62,764 nt of DNA, taken from contig QIAM01000021.1 of assembly GCA_003225555.1 (NCBI GenBank), positions 1 through 62,764 on the forward strand. Reading direction: 5' to 3'. The stretch comes from Acidobacteriota bacterium (GTDB lineage: Bacteria; Acidobacteriota; Terriglobia; Terriglobales; Acidobacteriaceae). The notes beneath the pieces were generated by a model that did no database searches, was not told the origin of the DNA, and worked only from the letters and a program-made list of their open reading frames with translations. The translations under genes and the position numbers were made by a program. The first letter of the stretch is position 1; each line of letters starts with the position of its first letter. This document shows positions 25,118 through 34,160 of the stretch, in pieces.

Positions 25118-25963
25118 ATGCCATCGTCAGTCTGGTCCGGACACTTAACTTTCGGCCTCATCTCCATGCCGGTGCGCCTTTTCTCGGGCGCGCGCAGTTC
25201 CGGCATCTCCTTCAACATGCTGCATCGTCCTGACAAGCAGCGGGTGAAGCAGCAGTACATCTGTCCCGCGGAGAACGTGGTTGTCGATCGTAGCGAGATC
25301 GTCAAAGGCTACGAGTTTCGCAAGGACGAGTACATCGTCATCGAACCCGACGAGATCAAGAAGATTGAGCCCCAGACCGCCAAGACCATGGAGATCCTTG
25401 AGTTCGTGAAAGAGAGCGAGGTCGATCCGGTGTACTTCGAGTCGTCGTATTACATGATGCCGGAAGAGGCCGGACGCCGTCCGTACGCATTACTTACCAA
25501 GGCTCTCGAAGAGAGCGAGTACGTAGCCATCGCCAAGATCACCATGCACAACCGCGAGTACACCGTTTTCCTGCGTCCCCACGAAGGCGGACTGATGCTG
25601 CACACGATGTACTACGCCGACGAAGTGAAGAAAGTGGAAGGCTTCGGTGCTCCCGACGTGGAACTGAAAGAAGCCGAGGTGAAGGTAGCGCACCAGCTGA
25701 TTGAAGCGCTGGCCGACGAGTGGGATCCCGAGAAGTACAAAGACTCCTTCCAGGAGAACCTGAAGAAGCTGATCGAAGCCAAGCTCGAAGGCGGAGAAGT
25801 GGCCGCCGTCGAGAAGCCCAAGAAACTCGCTCCCGTGATAGACCTGATGGCGGCACTCAAGCAGAGCCTGGCGCAGATGGAAGGCAAGAAGAAGCCAGCC
25901 GCCACCACCAGGGCCGAAACCCCGGCCGCATCCGCCGGCGGCAAGTCTCGGCGCGGACGATAA
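25118..25963 (+). CDS. ku: Ku-like DNA end-binding protein (non-homologous end joining)
   Basis: A 281-residue bacterial Ku homodimer subunit. It begins MPSSVWSGHLTFGLISMPVRLF, the usual Ku start, and contains RVKQQYICPAENVVVDRSEIVKGYEF, FVKESEVDPVYFESSYYMMPE and LKEAEVKVAHQLIEALADEWDPEKYKDSFQENL. The Lys/Ala-rich tail matches the variable C-terminus. GAGGAA precedes ATG 25118; the frame extends upstream to 24968 but that part lacks family similarity. The ligase partner LigD is not in the window. Confidence 0.92.
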   Translation: MPSSVWSGHLTFGLISMPVRLFSGARSSGISFNMLHRPDKQRVKQQYICPAENVVVDRSEIVKGYEFRKDEYIVIEPDEIKKIEPQTAKTMEILEFVKESEVDPVYFESSYYMMPEEAGRRPYALLTKALEESEYVAIAKITMHNREYTVFLRPHEGGLMLHTMYYADEVKKVEGFGAPDVELKEAEVKVAHQLIEALADEWDPEKYKDSFQENLKKLIEAKLEGGEVAAVEKPKKLAPVIDLMAALKQSLAQMEGKKKPAATTRAETPAASAGGKSRRGR

Positions 25964-25965
25964 AG

Positions 25966-26092
25966 AGGGCTTCGGGCGTCGAGCTTCCGCTTGTCTATCT
26001 CTCGCCAGGCAGCCCATCCAACTTAAAGCTTGCCCCTTGCATCGAAGAACTGTCGCGCTAGCTTTTCGCTGAAGCCCGAAGCCCAGTTCGTC
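25966..26092. repeat. Family E inverted repeat, second copy
   Basis: GGGCTTCGGGCGTCGAGCTTCC on the left faces AGCTTTTCGCTGAAGCCCGAAGCCC on the right, with a CCTTGCATCGAAGAACT word between. Layout and words match the element at 23261-23400. Confidence 0.5.
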
Positions 26093-26170
26093 TCTGGCGC
26101 GGATTCCCGGCAATCGTTACAATAATCGCTTCACTTAATCCATCAGAATCAAAGTTCCTTCGGGGTGCCG

Positions 26171-27901
26171 ATGAGTTCTCGACGTGTGGGCCGATTTGCG
26201 GTCATGCTGGCGGCAATTTTGCTGTGCGTGGCTTGCGGACAGATTTACCGGCCGGTGGTGATCCCCACCCAGTTGACGCCTCCGACTCCGGCTAACTTTC
26301 ATACGGTCTTCGGGCTGGACGCAAACGTCCCCGGCCAGCCTGGTGCCGCCGTGCAGATCGACGTTTCCGGGGACTCTGTCGTTGGCCAGACGCCAACCGA
26401 TCCGAACAGCAAGAACGTGGGCATCCTTCCCACTCACCTTGCCGTTCTCCCCAACCAATCCCGCCTTTTTGTTGCCAGTGCCGGCGGCATGTTCACGACT
26501 GGAACGGACTTGGTCGCCGCTTTTAGTCCCTCGCCCGATTCGAGGGTCGGCGTAGGACTGGGGACCGTATTTGACTTTACGTTACCTCCCGGGCAGACAT
26601 CCGGAATCAGCGCGATTAGTGAGTCGGGAGGCCTCGTGACGGCTACGCTCAGTACACCCCTAGGCAACAATCTTCAGGCCGGAGATCTTATCGCGATTGC
26701 CGGGGTGGACCTGAATCAGTACAACGGGACCTTTCCTTTAGCCTCGGTGAGCGGCGCGACCATTCAGTACGTAAACCCTGTGACTGGACTGGCGGCATCC
26801 TCCGGAGGAACGGCATCCGTCGCAGCCCTGCCAGTTTTTCTGAACACCACCCAGAACAGCGCGATGTACGTAGCCAACTACAACTCGAACTCGGTTGCAG
26901 TGCTCAACCTGTCACTGAATGCCGTTAGCAATACCGTCCCCGTAGGGATTCACCCTGTCGGACTTGCCGAGACCCCGGACGGCAGAAAGCTCTACGTCGC
27001 CAACCAGGGCAGCAACACCGTCAGCAGCCTGAATACGGTGGACATGTCGTCGAATCCGGTCACAGGTTTTTCCGGGACGACTCCAGTCTGGGTCGTGGCC
27101 CGAAGTGACAGCCACCGGATCTACGTCCTCACCCAGGGAGACGGGCAACTAGTCACTTTGGACACGGCCACGGACAGCGTGATTGGGAGCATCCCGGTTG
27201 GAGCGGGAGCGAACTTCGCCGCCTACGATTCGCATTTGACCCGGCTTTACGTCGCGAACCCCACAAACGGCACGGTGTCAGTGATTTCCACGACTGGTGG
27301 TGCCAACGATACCCCCACGCTATTGAAGACGATTACGATACCAGGACTGGCTTCGTGCGCCACTTGCAGCGCCGGGATTCCGAACCAGATCGCGGCCTTG
27401 CGCGACGGCAGCCGTTTCTATGTGGCCAGCTATCAAACGGCCACTGCCTGCCCTGATCCTAATATTGCCGACTTACTCGGAAATCCGCTGCCCTGCGTGA
27501 TCCCACAGGTTGCCATTCTCGATGCCAACGGCCTCACCGTGAAGACCAGCTTATTTTTGTTGGCGCCGCCCGTATTCAAGGCTACGTCAAGCGCGACTCC
27601 TCAGCCCTACGCAGTGGCTCCCATCGCCTCCTGCGCGCCTGCTGCCACCTTCACCCCCGGCTCCACCCGATTCCGCATGACCACCGCCGCCGCCGCCGAC
27701 AGCAGCCGCGTCTACGTTGGGATCTGTGACGCAGGAGCCATCGCCGTTATCAACACAACTACCAGCACAATCGGCACTGGCAGCACCAACACACCAGACA
27801 CGCTGGTTACGGATTTGCTCGCGCCCTTCAGCGCGCGCCCCGCCGGAGCAAACGGCAGACCAGCGCCGCAGAATCCGATCTTTTTAATGACGGGTCAATA
27901 A
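26171..27901 (+). CDS. Surface lipoprotein with a YVTN-type beta-propeller
   Basis: A 576-residue protein with a lipoprotein signal (MLAAILLCVACGQIYRP) and repeated propeller blades: AMYVANYNSNSVAVLNLSLNAV, VPVGIHPVGLAETPDGRKLYVANQGSNTVSSL, RIYVLTQGDGQLVTLDTATDSVIGSIPVG and RLYVANPTNGTVSVIST. About seven blades can be counted. Two Cys pairs occur (SCATCSAG and CPDPN..PCVIP). Such proteins bind partners at the cell surface; function unknown. ATG 26171 gives the cleaner signal peptide than GTG 26165. Confidence 0.82.
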   Translation: MSSRRVGRFAVMLAAILLCVACGQIYRPVVIPTQLTPPTPANFHTVFGLDANVPGQPGAAVQIDVSGDSVVGQTPTDPNSKNVGILPTHLAVLPNQSRLFVASAGGMFTTGTDLVAAFSPSPDSRVGVGLGTVFDFTLPPGQTSGISAISESGGLVTATLSTPLGNNLQAGDLIAIAGVDLNQYNGTFPLASVSGATIQYVNPVTGLAASSGGTASVAALPVFLNTTQNSAMYVANYNSNSVAVLNLSLNAVSNTVPVGIHPVGLAETPDGRKLYVANQGSNTVSSLNTVDMSSNPVTGFSGTTPVWVVARSDSHRIYVLTQGDGQLVTLDTATDSVIGSIPVGAGANFAAYDSHLTRLYVANPTNGTVSVISTTGGANDTPTLLKTITIPGLASCATCSAGIPNQIAALRDGSRFYVASYQTATACPDPNIADLLGNPLPCVIPQVAILDANGLTVKTSLFLLAPPVFKATSSATPQPYAVAPIASCAPAATFTPGSTRFRMTTAAAADSSRVYVGICDAGAIAVINTTTSTIGTGSTNTPDTLVTDLLAPFSARPAGANGRPAPQNPIFLMTGQ

Positions 27902-27931
27902 AGGAATGGTTCGGGGCATTAAGAGACTCAA

Positions 27932-27975
27932 GTGGGGACAGCCGCCCTCGGCTGTCCGTCCGGGCAAAGCCCGGT
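27932..27975. repeat. Twin-hairpin repeat, family A, between convergent genes
   Basis: On the minus strand: CCGGGC-TTT-GCCCGG followed by GGACAGCC-GAGGGC-GGCTGTCC, then CCCAC. Both stems are perfect. Position between the lipoprotein and ispG stops fits a bidirectional terminator. Confidence 0.75.
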
Positions 27976-27985
27976 AGGTTTTGAG

Positions 27986-29239
27986 CTAGTCGCCGGTAGC
28001 CACGCTTTCCTTAACCGAATCCTTGGCCGCGTAGTGCGAATCCACGTACTCATCCAAAATCTCAATGAACTCCGCGACGATGCGGTCGCCCTTCAGCGTG
28101 GTGAACAGGCGTCCATCTACGTAAACGGGCGCCTTCGGCTCCTCGAACGTGCCCGGCAGTGAAATACCGATGTTGGCGTGTTTGGATTCCCCGGGACCGT
28201 TGACCACGCACCCCATCACCGCCAGCTTCATCTCTTCGACGCCCACGTAACGGCCCTTCCAGGCCGGCATTTGTTCGCGCAGGTAGGACTGAATCTGCTC
28301 GGCCATCGCCTGGAAGAAGGTGCTGGTGGTGCGCCCGCAGCCGGGGCACGCCGTGACTTGCGGCGTAAAGCTGCGAATCCCCATCGATTGCAGAATCTGC
28401 TGCGCCACGCGCACTTCTTCCGTACGGTCACCGCCAGGAGCAGGCGTCAACGAAACGCGAACGGTGTCGCCGATGCCTTCCTGCAACACCACACCCATTG
28501 CGGCGCTCGAAGCCACAACGCCCTTAGCTCCCATTCCGGCTTCTGTCAGCCCAAGATGCAGGGGATAGCTACAGCGCGCCGCCAAAGCTCGATAGACCTC
28601 GATCAGGTCCTGCACGCCGCTGACCTTCGCACTCAAAATCATCTGATCGGGACGCAGCCCGAACTTCTCCGCCAGCCCAGCCGAGTTCAAGGCGCTGACC
28701 ACCATGGCTTCCATAGTGACTTCCCGCGCATCTTTCGGCTCTTCCAGCCGCGAATTCTCGTCCATCATGCGGGTGAGCAGCGCCTGGTCGAGTGATCCCC
28801 AGTTTACGCCGATCCGCACCGGCTTCTCATACTTCACGGCGACTTCAATCATCGTCCGGAAATTCGAGTCACCGGTGCGTCCGATGCTGGCATTGCCGGG
28901 ATTGATGCGGTACTTCGCGAGGTCGCGCGCGCACTCGGGATACTTCGTCAGCAAGACGTGGCCGTTGTAGTGGAAGTCGCCAATGATGGGCACGCGCACG
29001 CCTTGCTTGTCGAGTTGCTCCACAATGCGGGGTACGGCTGCTGCCGCCTCTTCGTTGTTAACGGTGACGCGCACTAGCTCCGACCCGGCCCGCGCCAAAG
29101 CGGCGCACTGTTGGACGGTCGAAGGCACGTCCGCAGTGTCGGTATTGGTCATCGATTGCACCACAACCGGTGCATCCGAGCCGACGCGCACACCTCCAAC
29201 GACGGCCGTAACGGTCTTTCTGCGTTGAATCGTAGCCAT
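27986..29239 (-). CDS. ispG: 4-hydroxy-3-methylbut-2-enyl diphosphate synthase
   Basis: IspG (GcpE) reduces MEcPP to HMBPP, the penultimate MEP-pathway step, using a 4Fe-4S cluster. The 417-residue protein shows [28 protein letters not shown], the RINPGN loop, and the cluster ligands in ACPGCGRT and [10 protein letters not shown]. No long insertion domain is present, so it is the two-domain bacterial type. dxr of the same pathway lies 3 kb away in the same direction. Confidence 0.95.
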   Translation of the reverse strand: MATIQRRKTVTAVVGGVRVGSDAPVVVQSMTNTDTADVPSTVQQCAALARAGSELVRVTVNNEEAAAAVPRIVEQLDKQGVRVPIIGDFHYNGHVLLTKYPECARDLAKYRINPGNASIGRTGDSNFRTMIEVAVKYEKPVRIGVNWGSLDQALLTRMMDENSRLEEPKDAREVTMEAMVVSALNSAGLAEKFGLRPDQMILSAKVSGVQDLIEVYRALAARCSYPLHLGLTEAGMGAKGVVASSAAMGVVLQEGIGDTVRVSLTPAPGGDRTEEVRVAQQILQSMGIRSFTPQVTACPGCGRTTSTFFQAMAEQIQSYLREQMPAWKGRYVGVEEMKLAVMGCVVNGPGESKHANIGISLPGTFEEPKAPVYVDGRLFTTLKGDRIVAEFIEILDEYVDSHYAAKDSVKESVATGD

Positions 29240-29371
29240 ATGGGAACTAATAGTTTATCACGCGGAAATGGCAGTTTACGGACCCTAACGTAGTCAGTCT
29301 CGGTCAGGCGGACTGCCAGCAAAGTCTCGGCCCGCTATCGGTAGTTTCTGCGAGTAGAACCACTATAGTCT

Positions 29372-30271
29372 TTATCGGCGCTTTAGCGCTTCCAGCTCTT
29401 CCAGGGTGCGTGGCCAGTCCGAACCCAAAAGTCGAGACAAGCTTCGATCCGCAAGAACTTTCCCTGCGGTCTGACATCGAGCGCAATAGTTCGTTTCTTT
29501 GTCGGCGTAACGAATCCGCAGAACCTTATCGCCACACCTTGGACAAGGCAGGCCGTAGCGTCCGTGGACGGCCATATCCTCGCGAAACGCCGTCACCTTC
29601 TCCGGAAAGTTCACCTCCGCCTCGGCGCGCAATCGGTCTACCCAAACCCGCAGCGTCTGCCGGGTCGCGGCGAACAGTCTTTCCCATTCCTGCGCCGCCA
29701 ACTTGTGCGTGAGCGCGACGGGAGATAGCTGTGCTGCGTGCAGGATCTCATCCGAATAAGCATTGCCGACGCCACTCACCAGGCGCGGATCGGTAAGTGC
29801 CCTCTTGAGTGTGTGGTTTTCCGCCGAGAGCGCGGCGCGAAAGGAATTGAGATCGGTGGAGAATATCTCGATTCCCCCGGGCTCGAGTGCACGCAGGTTT
29901 TCCTCGCCCTCAAGAATGTGCAACGATGCGCGGCGCTTGGAGCCGGCTTCGGTGAGCACCAGAGCGCCATGGGGAAAATCGAAAGCTACCAGACTCTGAC
30001 GTCCCGCCAACTTTGCCCCCGGGCTCCGCCAGTGCAAACGCCCTGCAATCATCAGGTGGAGTACAAGCCAGAGATCACCCTCGACTCCAATTGCGATCCG
30101 CTTACCAACTCGCCGCAGTTCGCGAACCTTACAACCCTCCACACTCGCCAGCGGAGGCTGCGCGGTTCGCAGCAGAAAGGGGCTGGACAGACGTGTCCGC
30201 TCTACGGGCTGGCCGACAATACGTGATTCGAGGGCGGTGATGTAGGCGGCAATGTCCGGCAGTTCCGGCAT
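29372..30271 (-). CDS. Fpg/Nei-family DNA glycosylase
   Basis: A 299-residue bifunctional glycosylase/AP lyase of base-excision repair. The N-terminal Pro nucleophile is in MPELPDIAAY (PELPD instead of the Fpg PELPE). The helix-two-turn-helix is at LTDPRLVSGVGNAYSDEILHAAQLSP, and the C-terminal zinc finger has CPRCG and CARCQ. Acidobacterial relatives are often labelled Fpg/Nei; damage specificity (8-oxoguanine or oxidised pyrimidine) cannot be read from this. The relB-like antitoxin lies just upstream. Confidence 0.88.
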   Translation of the reverse strand: MPELPDIAAYITALESRIVGQPVERTRLSSPFLLRTAQPPLASVEGCKVRELRRVGKRIAIGVEGDLWLVLHLMIAGRLHWRSPGAKLAGRQSLVAFDFPHGALVLTEAGSKRRASLHILEGEENLRALEPGGIEIFSTDLNSFRAALSAENHTLKRALTDPRLVSGVGNAYSDEILHAAQLSPVALTHKLAAQEWERLFAATRQTLRVWVDRLRAEAEVNFPEKVTAFREDMAVHGRYGLPCPRCGDKVLRIRYADKETNYCARCQTAGKVLADRSLSRLLGSDWPRTLEELEALKRR

Positions 30272-30351
30272 GGATATCAGCTTGCCTGTCGGATACGAGA
30301 CTTTGCAACATCGCCTTGCGGGACGGAAAACCGTCGAGGCTGGAGGAAGTC

Positions 30352-30633
30352 TTACTTATGATCTTCCGATCGTTGAGTTGCATTCAGGTCGGCCATCAAG
30401 TCGGAAACGCGGTTGAACGAGTCCAACCCGCCCGCACGTGCTTCCCGCATCGCTGCCGTTGTCGTGGCATTGGGAACTTTCACCTCGAAAGGCAATGCTT
30501 TTTCCGCCGCTACCCGGGTAAGCAGAACTCGCACCGCGTCCGATACCGATAACCCCATGGCCGAGAGCGCCGTAGTTACCCGCGCCTTAACACGTTTATC
30601 GATGCGAATGTGAACCATTTCTGTGGCGGCCAT
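30352..30633 (-). CDS. Orphan RelB/DinJ-type antitoxin
   Basis: A 93-residue ribbon-helix-helix protein: VHIRIDKRVKARVTTALSAMGLSVSDAVRVLLTRVAAEKALPFEV is the DinJ/RelB signature, and the tail (REARAGGLDSFNRVSDLMADL) is the toxin-binding part. GAGGAG precedes the ATG, and the direct repeat CTCAGAG (30643-30649 and 30661-30667) lies upstream. No RelE/YafQ toxin frame follows; the next gene is the glycosylase. It may be a relic or may act on a toxin elsewhere. Confidence 0.8.
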   Translation of the reverse strand: MAATEMVHIRIDKRVKARVTTALSAMGLSVSDAVRVLLTRVAAEKALPFEVKVPNATTTAAMREARAGGLDSFNRVSDLMADLNATQRSEDHK

Positions 30634-30682
30634 GCGTTACTCCTCAGAGATACATCGCATCTCAGAGGAAACCAGAGGTCAA

Positions 30683-30712
30683 GAAAGCAAAAGGGAGCCA
30701 GGACGGCTCCCT
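30683..30712 (-). terminator. Rho-independent terminator of rseP
   Basis: On the minus strand, AGGGAGCC and GGCTCCCT form a perfect 8-bp stem around GTCCT, followed by TTTTGCTTTC. It lies 28 bp after the rseP stop. Confidence 0.75.
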
Positions 30713-30739
30713 GAAACCAAAGAAAGTCTTACAAAAACC

Positions 30740-32092
30740 TCAAGGCAATCGATCCGCAAGTCCCGGAATTGTCTTCATTAGGTCGTTGTAGATGACCATG
30801 ACGGCAAACAGCACCAGGAACACGAAAGCCGCCTGGTACACGCGCTCCTTGATGCGCAAACTGATATCCCGCCGCATCAGGCCTTCGATCAGTAGGAATA
30901 GGATCACCCCCCCGTCAAGGATCGGAATCGGCAGCAGGTTGAAGATGCCCAGGTTCAAGCTGATTCCAGCCGTTAACTCCATCAAAGGCGTCCAGCCCTT
31001 CTGCCGTGCCGCGTAGCCGGCTTCCTGGGCGATTCCTATCGGCCCGGAAACCATGCGTGGCGAAACCTTACCCTGCACCAGCTTCTTGGCGAGTTCAAGA
31101 AGCAGTAGTGAGTACTTCTTGTTTTGCTCCAGGGAGAGCCTGAGCGCTTGTGTAGGCCCAAGCTTGGTTACCTTGCTCTCGCCCTTGTTGAGGAATCCCA
31201 GCCGGTAGCGCGACTCTTTGGGATCTTCTGTCGGCGACAGCACCGGCTGTATCCGAAGATGCAAGGTCTCGCCGCCGCGAACGATGGTGAGTTCGACGGG
31301 TTGATCCTTGGTCTGCTGCAGGCTCTCAATCATGCTCTCAATGGACGCCACCGGCTGCCCGTTGATCGCGGTAATCCTGTCGCCCTCTTTCACGCCGGCT
31401 TTCGCCGCAGGCATGTCGGCGTCCAGACGGCCGACGATCACCGGCTCAGCCCAATACCATCCCGCCGAACCCACTTCAGAAGAGGTGACTGCTTTGGGCA
31501 CGATCCTCGTCTGAAATACCTTGTCTCCCCGCTGCACGGTGATGTTCAGAGGCTGGTTGGCGCTGAGCCATACCGCAGGCTGCAACTGCTCCCAGGTGGG
31601 ATTGTCGATGCCATCCACCTTCACGATGCGGTCGCCGGACTGCAGCCCGGCCTGGGCGGCAGCAGAGTCGTGCCGTATGCCGTAAATCACCGCTGGCTGG
31701 TCCATGAATGCGGGATACTCGTAGTGCACCATGTACACAATGGTCAGCAGGAAGACGGCGAGCAGAATGTTCATCGCCGGCCCCGCAATGGCGATCAGAA
31801 ACCGGTGCCAGCGGGAGTGCGACAGGAACTCTTTGGGATCGCCGGTGCGCTCGTCCATAGGGTTCTCGCCGCTCATCTTCACGTAGCCCCCGAGCGGAAT
31901 GGCGGCGATACGGTAGTCGGTTTCTCCTTTGCGGAAGCCAAACAGCCGCTTGCCGAAGCCAATAGAAAACACCTCGACCCGAACTCCCAGCCACTTGGCC
32001 ACGGCGTAGTGGCCGAACTCATGGATGAGGATCATGAACCCCAGGACTGGGATAACGTAAAGAAAGGACAACGAACTCAAAAATTCGGGCAT
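30740..32092 (-). CDS. rseP: RseP-type site-2 intramembrane protease
   Basis: A 450-residue M50 zinc metalloprotease of the inner membrane. The HExxH motif is in ILIHEFGHYAVAKW, the third ligand region in NLLPIPILDGG, and two PDZ domains lie between (about 125-215 and 220-300, GLQSGDRIVKVDG and GVKEGDRITAINGQP). It cleaves anti-sigma factors or remnant signal peptides in envelope-stress control. It is last in the uppS-cdsA-dxr cluster. ATG 32092 matches the family start; a GTG at 32116 is possible. Confidence 0.92.
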   Translation of the reverse strand: MPEFLSSLSFLYVIPVLGFMILIHEFGHYAVAKWLGVRVEVFSIGFGKRLFGFRKGETDYRIAAIPLGGYVKMSGENPMDERTGDPKEFLSHSRWHRFLIAIAGPAMNILLAVFLLTIVYMVHYEYPAFMDQPAVIYGIRHDSAAAQAGLQSGDRIVKVDGIDNPTWEQLQPAVWLSANQPLNITVQRGDKVFQTRIVPKAVTSSEVGSAGWYWAEPVIVGRLDADMPAAKAGVKEGDRITAINGQPVASIESMIESLQQTKDQPVELTIVRGGETLHLRIQPVLSPTEDPKESRYRLGFLNKGESKVTKLGPTQALRLSLEQNKKYSLLLLELAKKLVQGKVSPRMVSGPIGIAQEAGYAARQKGWTPLMELTAGISLNLGIFNLLPIPILDGGVILFLLIEGLMRRDISLRIKERVYQAAFVFLVLFAVMVIYNDLMKTIPGLADRLP

Positions 32093-32134
32093 ATTCGAGG
32101 GTACAAACTCTCCCACCTTGTTAGATTCTAATCA

Positions 32135-33343
32135 TCAAGCGAAAGATGTAGCCCGGGAGTGCGCAGTCTTCCTTAAGTCCTTGTGAAGAACCGCAACCCG
32201 TTCCTTGGCCGTCTGGCGTGCTGCCGCGTCGGCTTCTAACACCTTTCTAATAGACTCCAGCTCCCCGGAGTTTGTTCGCGACAGCACCTCTTCGATGATC
32301 CTGGGAATCTCATCGAAACGGATGCTGCCTTCCAGAAACGCCGCTACGGCAACCTCGTCGGCTGCATTGAGGGCCGCCGTCTTTGCCCCTCCCGTCTCGG
32401 CTGCCTCATACGCCAGACGCAGACAAGGGAATTTATTCATGTCTGGAGGGCAGAAGTCCAGATGACGCAAGTCACTCACCGGAAACCGCATATCCGATTG
32501 GATACGCTCGGGATATGTTAAGGCGTAAAGAATCGGCAGCCGCATGTCGGTCACAGAGAATTGAGCAAGTATGCTGCCATCCACAAACTCGACCATGGAA
32601 TGAATGGTCGACTGCGGATGCACGATCACCTCGACCTTCGCCGGGGGAATGTGAAACAACCGGCATGCTTCGATGACCTCGAATCCCTTGTTCATCAAAG
32701 TAGCCGAATCGATGGTGATGCGCCGTCCCATTTTCCAGGTGGGATGGGTCAAAGCCTGCTCGACTGTGATCGACGAAAATTTCGAGCTTGGAGTGTTCAG
32801 GAACGGTCCGCCCGACGCCGTCAGCCAGATGCGCTCGACTTCTTCCATTTTTCCGCCGCGCAGGCATTGGTGGACCGCGTTGTGCTCGCTGTCGATGGGA
32901 AGCAGAGGCTTGCCTTGCCGGCGAGCCTCGGCGGTAATTAACTCACCGGCGGCCACCAGGCACTCCTTGTTCGCCAGGCCGACAGTCTTGCCAGCGTGCA
33001 CGGCTTCGTAAGTCGCCTCGAGTCCAGCCACACCCACAATCGCACTCACCACAAAATCAACCTCGCAATGCGTGGCAACCCGCACGGTGCCCGCTGCACC
33101 GTGAACCACTTCCATCTCAGAAAGGCCTTCTTTTTTCAGGCGGGATCGCAGCGCATCCGCGTCCGCCTCGGCAGCCATTGAGATCAGTCGAGGACGCCAG
33201 CGTCGGGCCTGCTCGAAGGCAGCCTCCAAATTACCGCCCGCGGCCAAAGTCACAATCTGAAAGCGACCGGGATACGACTTGGCAACATCAAGCGTGCTGC
33301 GGCCAATCGAGCCCGTAGATCCCAGGATGGCAATGCGCTTCAT
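32135..33343 (-). CDS. dxr: 1-deoxy-D-xylulose 5-phosphate reductoisomerase
   Basis: Dxr (IspC) converts DXP to MEP with NADPH. The 402-residue protein has the dinucleotide loop ILGSTGSIGRSTLDV, GLANKECLVAAGELI, the metal/substrate motif PIDSEHNAVHQCLRG, the flexible loop TASGGPFLN, and MNKGFEVIEACRLF. The C-terminal tail after residue 375 is rich in Arg and Lys. Only about 40 bp separates it from rseP, so they are probably one transcript. Confidence 0.95.
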   Translation of the reverse strand: MKRIAILGSTGSIGRSTLDVAKSYPGRFQIVTLAAGGNLEAAFEQARRWRPRLISMAAEADADALRSRLKKEGLSEMEVVHGAAGTVRVATHCEVDFVVSAIVGVAGLEATYEAVHAGKTVGLANKECLVAAGELITAEARRQGKPLLPIDSEHNAVHQCLRGGKMEEVERIWLTASGGPFLNTPSSKFSSITVEQALTHPTWKMGRRITIDSATLMNKGFEVIEACRLFHIPPAKVEVIVHPQSTIHSMVEFVDGSILAQFSVTDMRLPILYALTYPERIQSDMRFPVSDLRHLDFCPPDMNKFPCLRLAYEAAETGGAKTAALNAADEVAVAAFLEGSIRFDEIPRIIEEVLSRTNSGELESIRKVLEADAAARQTAKERVAVLHKDLRKTAHSRATSFA

Positions 33344-33400
33344 GATTATCTGAGCTACCCGGCTTGAGTCGGTGATCCCTTCATTTCGTACTCGCCAACG

Positions 33401-33883
33401 CTACCGCGTATTGATCGATCCAATCTCGCTGCTCCGACGTTTCCGGAACGGACACGCCCGCTCCGCTGACACCAATTCCACGGCCGCTCCCGGGCTCATT
33501 CCCCTTCTCACCAGCAGACAAGCGGCAACCAGTCCGCTCCGCCCGATTCCCTGACGGCAATGTACATCCACATTCTTGCCTTCCGACAGAGCGCGCGTAA
33601 CTTTTTCCAGGACCTCCGCCCACTCCGCTTCCGACCTGGGAACCTGGCGATCTGGGACAGGGAACGAACCGAATTCCATTCCCTGCGCTTTAGCTTCGCC
33701 CGCTTCATCTCGGAGGTCCAGGTCTGTTTCCTCGTCGGGTGTGAGCAGCGAAAGGACCGTGTCGATACCCGCTCGCTTCCAGCTGGCCATATCATCGCGT
33801 AGCCAGTCCCCGCCGCGCGGACGGGCCGCCATGGCCAGCTTTCCGCGCCACGGTCCGTCGAGCCAATAGAGATATTTCCGCAT
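33401..33883 (-). CDS. Dual-specificity/tyrosine phosphatase-like protein
   Basis: A 160-residue phosphatase with the CX5R loop HCRQGIGRSG and the general-acid region in FGSFPVPDRQVP. It is of the small cyclin-dependent-kinase-inhibitor-like or atypical DSP type. The start is ATG 33883 (MRKYLYWLDGPWRGKLA). It is wedged between cdsA and dxr in an otherwise universal envelope and isoprenoid cluster. Substrate unknown. Confidence 0.8.
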   Translation of the reverse strand: MRKYLYWLDGPWRGKLAMAARPRGGDWLRDDMASWKRAGIDTVLSLLTPDEETDLDLRDEAGEAKAQGMEFGSFPVPDRQVPRSEAEWAEVLEKVTRALSEGKNVDVHCRQGIGRSGLVAACLLVRRGMSPGAAVELVSAERACPFRKRRSSEIGSINTR

Positions 33884-33900
33884 CTTTGACTCTCGATCCT

Positions 33901-34160
33901 TCACGACAACTTCTCGAGGAAGACCGTCAACATCCCCGCCTCGTTGGCGAAGAACGTGAATGCGATGGATGTCCATCCAGTATAGTTCCTTCCGGCCGCG
34001 TTTTCAGACAACCCTCCTGTCCCGGCAATAATGAGACCCGAAGGGCTTCGGTCGAGAGCCGTGCCAGTTGTGCAAGCTTGACCGCATTCAGAGAACTATC
34101 GGGGTGAAGTGGCGTCAGGGAGGACGCTGAGGCAAATCCGCCATCGCTACGGACAATCAC
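33901..34160 (-). pseudogene. Broken small ORF between cdsA and the phosphatase gene
   Basis: A GTG at 34160 overlaps the cdsA TAG and opens VIVRSDGGFASASSLTPL...LAQLARLSTEA. The next frame then continues SGLIIAGTGGLSENAAG...FTFFANEAGMLTVFLEKLS to a TGA at 33901, 17 nt before the phosphatase ATG. The spacing on both sides is operon-like, and one missing base near 34035 would join the frames. Either a real gene of about 85 codons has a frameshift, or one base was lost in the sequence. Family not recognised. Confidence 0.4.

Noticed and set aside
31124..32131. A 335-codon plus-strand frame
   Set aside because: It mirrors rseP on the other strand; GC-rich codon structure keeps antisense frames open.
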